Of a DNA stretch of 35,000 bases, positions 9,108 to 17,800 are shown in pieces. The position numbers and the translations under genes were made by a program. Position 1 is the stretch's first letter; each line of letters starts with the position of its first letter. Location of the stretch: the NCBI GenBank assembly GCA_013001285.1, contig JABDMU010000032.1:1-35000 (forward strand), read 5' to 3'. The notes beneath the pieces were generated by a model. The model worked only from the letters and a program-made list of their open reading frames with translations. It was not told the origin of the DNA and made no database searches. Origin of the DNA: Flavobacteriaceae bacterium. GTDB lineage: Bacteria; Bacteroidota; Bacteroidia; Flavobacteriales; Flavobacteriaceae.

Positions 9108-10547
9108 ATGAAAAATTTATTAATACTTTTAATTGCTTCATCGCTTTTTATAGGTTGTAAAACCGAAAACAAAAACGAAGCAAAAACAGATGTAAAAGAC
9201 ACTAAAACAAATGTTGATCCAGTTTCGCCAGAAATGATGGAAACGGCGATCATATATGAAGCTAACATCCGACAGTATTCAGAAGATGGCAGTTTTTCGG
9301 CATTTACAAAGGACATTCCAGAACTTAAAAAACTGGGCGTCAAGGTCATTTGGCTCATGCCAATTTTTCCAATTTCTGAAACAAAACGAAAAGCCACTGG
9401 AGGCGATTTTGCAAGTTTAATTGAAGACGAAGCTACTCGAAATAAAATGCTCGGCAGTTATTATGCGGTTTCAGATTTTACTAAGATCAATCCAGAGTTT
9501 GGAACGCTTGAAGATTTTAGAGAATTGCTCAATACGGCTCACAATAATGGCATGTATGTGATACTTGATTGGGTTCCCAACCATACAGGATGGGACCATA
9601 CCTGGTTAAAAACCAACCCCGAATTCTATACAAAAAATGCGAAAGGAGAAATCACTGATCCTTTGAATGAAGATGGTACTCCAATTGGTTGGGCTGATGT
9701 CGCTGATCTGAATTATGACAATAAAGAGCTCAGGGAAGAAATGATCAAGGATATGATGTATTGGGTAGCTGAGGAAAATATTGATGGTTTTAGATGTGAT
9801 GTTGCTGGTGCAGTCCCAATTGATTTTTGGAAGGAAGCCATTCCTCAATTAAGAGCCAAAAAGGAGTTGTTTATGTTGGCGGAAGCTTGGGAGCCAGAAT
9901 TATTAAAAGGGAATCTTTTTGATATGGCTTATGGCTGGGATCGCCACCACACGTTAAATGAAATGGCAAAAGGAGAAGGGGCCGTTAAGGCATGGAATGA
10001 AATTATGGCTAAAGATCAAAAACGCTATGAAGACGATGATATATTAATGACTTTCGTGACCAATCATGATGAAAATTCTTGGAATGGAACCATTAAAGAG
10101 CGCATGGGAGATGCTGCCGAAACCTTAACAGTTTTAAGTTATGTAGCACCTGGAATGCCATTGATCTATTCAGGACAAGAATATGACATGGATCATAGGC
10201 TAAAGTTTTTCGAGAAAGATCAAATTCCTAAGACTAAAGGAACTATGTGGGCGTTGTTAGAAAAGCTAGGCCGCTTAAAAACCACAAGTACAGCGCTTCA
10301 TGGTGGAAAAAATGCAGCGAGTTATCAACCTATTGAAGTCAATAACGAAAACATTTTAATGTTTAAAAGACATAAAAACGGTGTTGGATTAACGTTTATA
10401 GCCAATGTCTCGGGAACAGCTCAGACTTACTCCAATAATCTCGATGGAGATTATTTAAATTATATGACTAATGAACTAGAAAGTTTTTCAAAAGCAACAG
10501 GCGATATAACTATGGCGCCATGGTCTTATAAAATTCTAATACACTGA
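9108..10547 (+). CDS. GH13 alpha-amylase family lipoprotein (short type)
   Basis: The lipoprotein signal is MKNLLILLIASSLFIGCK, followed by a charged Lys/Glu/Asp-rich linker. The 479-residue protein lacks an N-terminal beta-sandwich. Region I is ILDWVPNHTGWDH, region II is GFRCDVAGAVP (nucleophile D231), region III is MLAEAWEPE (E259), and region IV is FVTNHDENSW (D321). A small C-terminal beta domain follows (residues about 400-479). The motif set differs clearly from the other two GH13 proteins here, so the three are not recent copies of each other. The preceding gene ends 18 bp upstream and a strong hairpin follows the stop, making this the last gene of the starch operon. It is probably an alpha-amylase or maltodextrin-processing enzyme; product specificity cannot be read from the sequence. 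Confidence 0.9.
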   Translation: MKNLLILLIASSLFIGCKTENKNEAKTDVKDTKTNVDPVSPEMMETAIIYEANIRQYSEDGSFSAFTKDIPELKKLGVKVIWLMPIFPISETKRKATGGDFASLIEDEATRNKMLGSYYAVSDFTKINPEFGTLEDFRELLNTAHNNGMYVILDWVPNHTGWDHTWLKTNPEFYTKNAKGEITDPLNEDGTPIGWADVADLNYDNKELREEMIKDMMYWVAEENIDGFRCDVAGAVPIDFWKEAIPQLRAKKELFMLAEAWEPELLKGNLFDMAYGWDRHHTLNEMAKGEGAVKAWNEIMAKDQKRYEDDDILMTFVTNHDENSWNGTIKERMGDAAETLTVLSYVAPGMPLIYSGQEYDMDHRLKFFEKDQIPKTKGTMWALLEKLGRLKTTSTALHGGKNAASYQPIEVNNENILMFKRHKNGVGLTFIANVSGTAQTYSNNLDGDYLNYMTNELESFSKATGDITMAPWSYKILIH

Positions 10548-10553
10548 TCAACT

Positions 10554-10584
10554 AAAAAAACCTCCAGAGATTTGGAGGTTTTTT
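10554..10584. terminator. Bidirectional rho-independent terminator between convergent genes
   Basis: A run of A, CCTCCA, a six-base loop, TGGAGG and a run of T make a 12-bp perfect stem flanked by A and T tracts, so it can end transcription in both directions. It lies immediately after the last starch gene and overlaps the stop codon of the convergent membrane-protein gene. Confidence 0.88.
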
Positions 10585-11008
10585 AGTTTTTAGTCGACAT
10601 TTTATTATAGACCAAACTGGCAAGAACACCCATCACTATAAAAAACACAATGTAAATAAGGGCATTTGTTATCGTTCCTGTGAGATCCAATAAATTGGCT
10701 GTTGCATATTCAATTAATCCATTTCCTATTCCCAAAAAAATAGCGATCCATATACCAAATTGAGCACCCTGAGAAGAACTATGTGATCCTCTTGCCCATT
10801 TTGAATATAAGGTAGAAAAGGCAAAACCGGAAATGAGACAACCAAATGCTAGAGTTCCAAAATCTGGTGTTTCCTTTATTGTTCCCGTTGCAGTTCCTAA
10901 ATGATCCTTCATAAAAGGATCACCTATGAGTCCCCATAATAAATAACCGCCCAAAAATCCCCAAAGGGCCGTTACTAAAGTTGAAATTAAATTTGTCTTA
11001 GAAAACAT
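10583..11008 (-). CDS. Small four-helix integral membrane protein, function unknown
   Basis: I do not recognise a named family. The 141-residue protein has four predicted transmembrane segments at about residues 9-29, 48-67, 80-100 and 112-134. A conserved-looking glycine-rich first helix (ALWGFLGGYLLWGLIGDPF) and a short charged loop (SKWARGSHSSSQG) between helices 2 and 3 are visible. There is no signal-peptide cleavage site and there are no obvious catalytic residues. The gene is convergent with the starch operon, shares its terminator, and is divergent from the GAF-domain gene across a 128-bp intergenic region. It is probably monocistronic. Its presence next to the starch locus may be coincidental. 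Confidence 0.7.
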   Translation of the reverse strand: MFSKTNLISTLVTALWGFLGGYLLWGLIGDPFMKDHLGTATGTIKETPDFGTLAFGCLISGFAFSTLYSKWARGSHSSSQGAQFGIWIAIFLGIGNGLIEYATANLLDLTGTITNALIYIVFFIVMGVLASLVYNKMSTKN

Positions 11009-11084
11009 AACGTTTAGTTTTAGTTAGTACTTAAATTTAACTATAAATTTTTATAAACCGTTTATTTGTTAAGAATTAGTGCAC

Positions 11085-11117
11085 TTGACGACTAAATCTA
11101 AATATTCACTAACTTTG
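11085..11117 (+). promoter_or_regulatory. Bacteroidetes-type promoter of the GAF-domain gene
   Basis: TAACTTTG (11110-11117) matches the -7 consensus TAnnTTTG exactly, and a TTG at 11085-11087 lies 22 bp upstream as a -33 element. The predicted transcription start is about 10 bp before the ATG at 11137. The rest of the 128-bp divergent region is AT-rich and must also hold the promoter of the leftward membrane-protein gene, for which I see no good match. Confidence 0.6.
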
Positions 11118-11136
11118 CCGTTATTATTGAATTCTT

Positions 11137-13515
11137 ATGAATATAAACGACCATTTTGAATCTCCAATGTTGCTAAAGATTAGCTTTAATAAACTCATTG
11201 AAAAGTATGAGCAAATGGTTGATCATGATGACGAATTTATTTCGAAAAAAGCGCAACGTGTTATAGATGCACAAAAACCATATCCAGAACTAAGAGAAGG
11301 TATTTGTGATGTGAAATTATTGGATAAATACAGAAAGGAGATCAAAATTATTTTAGAAGATTCCTTTAGTGAAGTACTGACACACAATGAAATTAAAACA
11401 GTTTCGGTTCCGTTTCACGATTTTATCTTTAATTCCTCAGAGCGGTTTAAAAAGATCATTAAAACTGCGGGTAAGGATTTTCATCTAAAGATCCTTAATA
11501 TGCCAGAAGATGATCGTTACATTATTGCATGTACGATTATTTTGAATTTTTGTTATGGCTATGATTTGTCTTTTAAAAGGCCATTCTTTTATAAGATACC
11601 AGACGCTAATGGTATCATGAGGTACTATAAAATCTTGTACAATGCTGATTTCACAGAAATTATTCCAACGAAAAAAGCTAAAAAGATCACCCAAGACGAT
11701 ATTGATGATTTGCTAGATAATTTCGAGAATATCGACATGTGGAAAGAGAAGTTTCCGCCACACAGTTATATTTTTAAAGGCTTCGTCATCTCAAATATTT
11801 TTGATGTTACAGATGATCAGTCAATTTCAAATATCAAATCTAATTTAATTTCAGAAGGAAAACGAAAAGACAGTAATTTCATGAAAAATTTTCATGAAAT
11901 ATTTCAATCACTTCTTAATATTAAAAACCTTAAAGTTGGATTTTCAATTTATAATAAAGAAAATGACAGTTTCCTTAAAGTACACGGTGAAGGCATGGAG
12001 AGTTTTCTTTTAGATGCACAGGAAGCTTCAAAGTGTGATAAAACATTATGCAAATATTCTTATAAAACCTTATTAAAAGATAAAAAATACTATAGTATTT
12101 CCGACGTCGACAAATATTATAAAATGTCCAAAGGGAAGGCACCTCAATATAAAACATTAAAAGATCAAGGGATAAAAAGTGCTATTCTTGCACCTATTGC
12201 AAATGATACTGAATTGCTCGGTATTCTTGAATTGGTCTCATCAGAACCAAAGGTGCTTAACAGTGTTAACGCTAACAAACTGACTGATGTTATGCCCTAT
12301 ATTTTGGCAGCAGTTGAGCGTTCAAAAAAGGAGGAGGAGAATTTAATTGAAGCTGTTATCCAACAAGAATGTACATCAATTCATCCAAGTGTTCACTGGA
12401 AATTCAAAAGTGCTGCTCTTGAATTTATAAAGAATAACATCATCGAAAATAAATATATTCCTTTTCAAAAGATTGCATTCGAAAATGTGTATCCATTATT
12501 TGGTCAAATGGATGTTAAAGGATCATCTAATTCAAGAAATCAAGCAACTCAGAAAGATCTAACATCTCAACTATCATTAGCGGAGAAGATAATTTCCCAA
12601 GTATTAGAATTACATGAAATGCCTATTTATGAGCAGGCTCATTTTCAGATCACAAGCTTATTAAATGAGCTTAATAAAGACTTTAAGGTGGATAGTGAAC
12701 ATCAAACCAATAACTTTTTTAGCCAGGAATTAGACCCGTTATTAAAGCTCATTCAAAAGAATCATCCAGAACTTAATGAAGAAGTTGAAGGATATTTCAG
12801 CAAAGTTGACTCAGAATTGGGTGTGATCTATTTTTATAGGAAAAACTATGACGATACCATAAAGCTGATCAATGAGAATATGAGTTCAATGCTTGACAAT
12901 GCACAAAAGAACGCCCAAGCCATGTACCCTCATTTCTTTGAACGCTATAAAACAGATGGTGTTGAGCATAATATGTACATCGGTGAAGCCATCACTAGAG
13001 AATCAAATTTTGAATTGATATATCTCTACAATTTAAGATTATGGCAAATTCAGATCATGTGTGAAATGGAGAATGCATTTTATCAAAATCAACATGAATA
13101 CCCCTTATCACTAGATGTTGCCTCTATGATCCTAGTGTTTAATCAGCCTTTAACCATTGGTTTTAGAATGGATGAAAAGCAATTTGATGTTGATGGCACA
13201 TATAATGCACGTTATGAAGTGGTAAAAAAACGCGTTGATAAAGCCTATATAAAAGGTAGCGAAGAGCGGGTTACTGAAAAAGGAAAATTAAGTATTGTTT
13301 ATTCTCAAAAAGAAGACGAAGAAGAGTATATGAACTATGTACGATTCTTTCAGCATAAAAAGATGCTCAGCGACGATGCTGAAATCGTAGAACTTGAAGA
13401 CCTTCAGGGTGTAACAGGACTAAAAGCTATAAAAGTAAGCATCCTCTATCACGATTTCGAAGAAACCTCGAATTACTATACTTATGATGATCTCGTTGAG
13501 ATTATAAAAAATTAG
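11137..13515 (+). CDS. Large GAF-domain cytoplasmic protein, function unknown
   Basis: The protein has 792 residues and no signal peptide or membrane segment. Residues 1-230 form a mostly helical N-terminal domain I cannot name. Residues about 250-395 look like a GAF domain, with a small-molecule-sensor fold ending in GIKSAILAPIANDTELLGILELVSS and leading into a linker helix rich in Lys and Glu. The remaining 400 residues are helical followed by alpha/beta, with no kinase, cyclase, phosphodiesterase, HTH or sigma-54 motif visible, so the output is unknown. Two cysteines in SKCDKTLCKYSYK lie inside the GAF region. The gene ends in a 4-bp tail-to-tail overlap with the HD-Pycsar-effector gene. 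GAF domains bind cyclic nucleotides, haem or other ligands in other proteins; which ligand applies here cannot be told. Confidence 0.75.
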   Translation: MNINDHFESPMLLKISFNKLIEKYEQMVDHDDEFISKKAQRVIDAQKPYPELREGICDVKLLDKYRKEIKIILEDSFSEVLTHNEIKTVSVPFHDFIFNSSERFKKIIKTAGKDFHLKILNMPEDDRYIIACTIILNFCYGYDLSFKRPFFYKIPDANGIMRYYKILYNADFTEIIPTKKAKKITQDDIDDLLDNFENIDMWKEKFPPHSYIFKGFVISNIFDVTDDQSISNIKSNLISEGKRKDSNFMKNFHEIFQSLLNIKNLKVGFSIYNKENDSFLKVHGEGMESFLLDAQEASKCDKTLCKYSYKTLLKDKKYYSISDVDKYYKMSKGKAPQYKTLKDQGIKSAILAPIANDTELLGILELVSSEPKVLNSVNANKLTDVMPYILAAVERSKKEEENLIEAVIQQECTSIHPSVHWKFKSAALEFIKNNIIENKYIPFQKIAFENVYPLFGQMDVKGSSNSRNQATQKDLTSQLSLAEKIISQVLELHEMPIYEQAHFQITSLLNELNKDFKVDSEHQTNNFFSQELDPLLKLIQKNHPELNEEVEGYFSKVDSELGVIYFYRKNYDDTIKLINENMSSMLDNAQKNAQAMYPHFFERYKTDGVEHNMYIGEAITRESNFELIYLYNLRLWQIQIMCEMENAFYQNQHEYPLSLDVASMILVFNQPLTIGFRMDEKQFDVDGTYNARYEVVKKRVDKAYIKGSEERVTEKGKLSIVYSQKEDEEEYMNYVRFFQHKKMLSDDAEIVELEDLQGVTGLKAIKVSILYHDFEETSNYYTYDDLVEIIKN

Positions 13516-14705
13516 ATGACGGTTTGGGACTTAAAGAATACACCAAAAAGAATGACAGAGATAATTGTACCCAACATAAAAATGGTGTAGGTTAATCGTA
13601 AAATTCTATATTTTCTATCCAATACTTTTCCTAAAAAATATAAGTCCTTAGTTAGGGAATTATAGACATAATCTTTGTCTTGAATAAGTTCATTAACAGC
13701 CCATTCATATTCTTCCAGGCTCATTTTATGAAAATTCCCAAAAAAGGTAAGATTAACATTTTTATTAGCAACATCTTCTTTAGTAAATTCTCCGCGGGTG
13801 ACATTTGGTCGTGTTGCTAAAATTGACAGGATCATGGAAGCAATACTGAACAAAATAAAAACTATGGTCGGAATGATCAAATAATCATTAGACGGATTAT
13901 CAAGTTTTGAAATTAAGTTTGACAAGACCAAAGAAATAATGATCGCGTTTACAGATAACAAAATATTAGCTTTAGTATCGGCAATATCACTTAATTTAAT
14001 ATGGTTTCTTAAGGCAACTCTATAAAAGGTTTGAATGCCACGCTCAGGGCTCTCATTTTTATATCTAGATTTGTACTTGGCCTTAAGCTCTTCTGTCTTT
14101 AATTTCTTCTTGAGTTTTTGCTTTTCTTTTATGAGTTTTGCTAAATTTTTTTCTTTTCTAGATTGCCAATTTTGTAAAGCATAATCTGTGTAAAATTGAT
14201 GTTTTTTTGATAAAACTTTGATGTTTTCATCAAGCCATTCAGTAGGCGAATATTTCTTGATGTTTTGAAGCTCTAGTTCTTTTCTTAAAAACTCACTGGC
14301 TTCTCTAAAATATTTTTTCCCGAAATGTGAAGCGTCAGCATCACGAATGATCTTGCCCAGTATTGTTTCAGGCTCAGAATTAAATTCTGTTGCAGCAATA
14401 CATTTTGAAACGGCAGCAATGGTCTTTTCATCAACATTTTCATCTTTTAAAAATGATTCCGCAATTTTTATACTTTCTTTTTCATGATTTTCTCTGTCTT
14501 TTGTGTAACCCGTATCATGCAACAATGCACTTAAGCGAATGATCTCCTTCTCCTTATCATCCATCTCAATATTTTCTAAAATTTCATTGGTGCTTTTTAA
14601 AACACGTTGTGTATGTGTATAATTATGATATAGAAATGAATTATCAAGCTCATTTTTAAACAAATCAAATACAAACTTGTCAGTTTTTTCTACTAACTTT
14701 GACAT
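13512..14705 (-). CDS. HD-domain phosphohydrolase fused to a Pycsar-effector-type transmembrane domain
   Basis: Residues 1-180 form an HD-superfamily hydrolase. H31, the HD pair H63-D64 in ALLHDTGYT, H74 in ENHEKES and D122/D124 in IRDADASHFG match the metal-binding pattern, so it looks active. A strongly charged coiled coil follows at about 183-215. The C-terminal part (about 220-397) begins with FYRVALRNHIKLSDIADTKA. It continues with two adjacent transmembrane helices (246-265, 276-297), a cytoplasmic insert starting ATRPNVTRGEF, and a last helix (371-392). This matches the Pycsar effector family (DUF5706, PF18967), whose members act on membranes when cyclic pyrimidine nucleotides appear. 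No uridylate or cytidylate cyclase gene lies nearby. Known relatives occur widely in Flavobacteriia, so a housekeeping nucleotide-sensing role is as likely as defence. The N-terminal domain may degrade the signal the C-terminal domain senses; that is inference. Confidence 0.82.
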   Translation of the reverse strand: MSKLVEKTDKFVFDLFKNELDNSFLYHNYTHTQRVLKSTNEILENIEMDDKEKEIIRLSALLHDTGYTKDRENHEKESIKIAESFLKDENVDEKTIAAVSKCIAATEFNSEPETILGKIIRDADASHFGKKYFREASEFLRKELELQNIKKYSPTEWLDENIKVLSKKHQFYTDYALQNWQSRKEKNLAKLIKEKQKLKKKLKTEELKAKYKSRYKNESPERGIQTFYRVALRNHIKLSDIADTKANILLSVNAIIISLVLSNLISKLDNPSNDYLIIPTIVFILFSIASMILSILATRPNVTRGEFTKEDVANKNVNLTFFGNFHKMSLEEYEWAVNELIQDKDYVYNSLTKDLYFLGKVLDRKYRILRLTYTIFMLGTIISVILFGVFFKSQTVI

Positions 14706-14804
14706 ATCTCATTAATTTTACATTAAAAGTAAAGATACTAAATTAGTCATACTTGAATTGCTGATTTAGCGGTAAAATTAATGGTGTTCAAAAGCTATTG
14801 GTGT

Positions 14805-17800
14805 ATGATGAATAAAAAAGTAAGTCCCCTCATTATCGTCTTGTTTTTTATATGCTCTTGTGCTACTTATAAAGCTCAATATGCAAATGAAGGTGATCAA
14901 GCAGAGAGTGCACCTGATAAGGAAATTTCCCATACTGTGTATCTCATTGGTGATGCAGGAATCTCACCTGAAAATGAGCTTTCAAAGGGATTAAAACTAT
15001 TTAAAAAGCATCTATCTCAAAATGGTACTAAGGAAGACGTTGTTCTTTTTTTGGGAGATAATATTTATGAAAAAGGACTTCCAAAAAAAAGTGATCCTTC
15101 TTATGAACAAGCCAAGTATTATCTCGATGCTCAAATTGAAAGTGTGCAGGATTTCAATGGTGAAGTTATTTTTATTCCGGGAAATCATGATTGGTATAGC
15201 AATGGTCTTAAGGGATTAAAACGACAGGAAAAATATGTGGAAGACGCTTTAGGTAAGAATAGTTTTCTTCCCGAGGATGGCTGTCCACTTAAAACCGTAG
15301 AAATAGGAGATTCAATCGAACTGATCATTATAGATTCTCAATGGTATTTAGAAAATTGGAACCACAATCCTACAATAAATGATGATTGTGAGATCAAAAC
15401 CAGGCAACGCTTCTTTGAAGAAGTAGAAGGCGAGTTGAAAAAAGCCCAGCACAAAAAAGTCATTTTCGCAATGCACCATCCTATGTTCACAAATGGTGTG
15501 CATGGCGGCCAATATGCAGCTGCCAAGCATTTGTTTCCTAGTCAGAAAAAATGGCCACTACCCATTTTAGCTTCTTTGGCAGCACAAATTAGAACTCAAG
15601 GCGGTGTTTCTATTCAGGATCGTTATAATGAAAGATATAATGAATTAATGAATCGATTGAACACTTTAGCCTCTAGCTATAACAATGTGGTTTTTGCATC
15701 TGGTCATGAACATACCTTACAGTATATAGAAGATGAAAAAATTAAACAAATTGTTTCAGGTTCCGGTGGAAAAGCATCATATGCTACCTTAAGCAATAAT
15801 GGTTTGTTTTCTTATGGGAAACAAGGCTTTGCTAAACTAAATTATTATGAGGATGGTAGTGTTTGGGTTCAATTTTTTGGCGAAAATGAAGGCGCTGAAA
15901 CCTTACTTTTTCAGAAAGAAATATTTAGCTCAGAGAAAAGGTCCTTCGATGTTTCAACCTTACCAGATTCATTTCCTCCTTTCGTTGAAGCCTCTATTTA
16001 TACAAAAGAAGAAACTGATGTTTCCGGATTTTACGAAGCCATTTGGGGCGATAAATATCGAGATCTTTACAGCACGAAAATAAATGCCCAGGTTGCAACA
16101 CTTGATACACTTTATGGTGGACTCGAGATCGTGAGAGAAGGTGGTGGTCACCAGACACGATCTTTACGATTGAAATTAAAAGATGGTAGGGAATTAAATA
16201 TGAGAGCACTCAAAAAAAGTGCAACACAATACCTTCAAACGGTTGTATTTAAAGATAATTATGTCAAAGATGCTTTCGAAAAAACAAAAGTTGAAAATTT
16301 AATTTTAGATTTTTACACGGCGGCACACCCTTATGCATTTATGGTTGTTCCTGATCTTTCGGATGCAGCCGAAGTCTATCATACGAACCCTAGACTTTTC
16401 TACATTCCGAAGCATAAGCACATGGGCGATTATAATCTGGACTATGGTGATGAGCTTTATCTAATTGAAGAACGTCCAGAAGAAAATTATTCGGAAACAA
16501 AAAACTTTGGATATGCTGACGACATTGAAAGCACTCACGATATCATTGCAAAGATCAGGCAAGATGAAAAGTACAAAATAGACGAAAACGCCTTTATTAG
16601 AGCGCGTTTATTTGATATGTTACTTGGTGATTGGGATCGTCATCAAGACCAATGGCGTTGGGCGCAATTTGATATGGATAATGGTGATAAATATTATAGA
16701 CCAATTCCAAGAGATCGCGATCAGGTTTTTTCAAATTTTGATGGTGCTTTATTAGACATCATGCGTTTCATTTCGGGTTCGGTAAATCAATTACAAGTCT
16801 ATGATGAAACCCTTGAGGATATTGAATGGATGAATGCTGCTGGCGTAAAATTAGACCGGATTCTAATACAAAAATTAGATAGAGATGCATGGTTAAAACA
16901 TGCAGCATTTTTAAAAGATGCCATTACCGATGAGGTTGTAGAAAACGCATTTTCCAAGGTTCCGGAAGCTGTTAGCGATGATGACATTGCAGATATTAAA
17001 CAAAAATTTAAGGGTCGTCGAGATAACATAATAGACATTGCTGAACGGTATTTTCTTTTTTTGAACGAACTGGTTATCCTTGCTGGAACCGATAAAGATG
17101 ATGATATAAAAATTACGCGACTGGACGATGGAAAAACCAATATTAGAATTGCCAGAATTATTGATGGAGAGATCGGTGAAGTAATGGTTGATCGCACTTT
17201 TGATAGAGAGATCACCAAAGAAATATGGGTCTATGCTCTTGATGATAAAGATGTTTTTACCGTTTCAGGAAAAGGCAATAACTTAATATTTATTCGACTC
17301 ATTGGAGGTCAAGAAAATGATATTTATAGACTTAATAATGGGCGACGTATAAAAGTCTATGATCATAAATCGAAAAAAAATACTATTGAAGTCAATAATG
17401 GTGGCGATATCAATTTAACCGACATCTATAATTTTAATTTATATGATTTCAACAAAAATATCACAAAAAATGCTGTCATTACGCCAACCATGGGGTTTAA
17501 CCCAGATGATGGTTTCAAGCTCGGCCTTAATTTCACCAAAACGAAAAGTGGATTCGAAAGAAATCCGTTTTCGCAACAACATGATTTTAGTAGCGCTTAT
17601 TATTTTGCAACCGAAGGATTTGAATTGAATTATCGCGGCGAATTTTCTAACATCTTTGAAAACTGGAATTTGCATTTGGCAGGAAAGATCACCTCAGAGA
17701 ATTTCACGAATAATTTTTTCGGTTTCGGAAATGAAACGACCAACGATAACGATAATTTAGATTTTAATCGGGTAAAAACAAGTATTTATAACTTCAAAAT

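Noticed and set aside
9086-9397. 103-codon open frame on the - strand over the start of the third GH13 gene.
   Set aside because: It is antisense to the signal peptide and first GH13 strands of a firm gene, with no recognisable motif.
1-10547. A full polysaccharide utilisation locus with SusC/SusD.
   Set aside because: No TonB-dependent receptor or SusD-like gene is in the window; these may lie upstream, but cannot be claimed.
11137-14705. A complete Pycsar anti-phage system.
   Set aside because: Only the effector-type domain is present. No cyclase with a class III cyclase motif is seen, and the GAF protein has no such motif, so calling it a defence system would go beyond the sequence.
16799-17218. 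139-codon serine-rich open frame on the - strand inside the large phosphoesterase gene.
   Set aside because: It lies wholly inside a well-supported gene on the + strand, has a low-complexity Ser/Ile composition typical of antisense frames of acidic coding sequence, and has no family motif or promoter.
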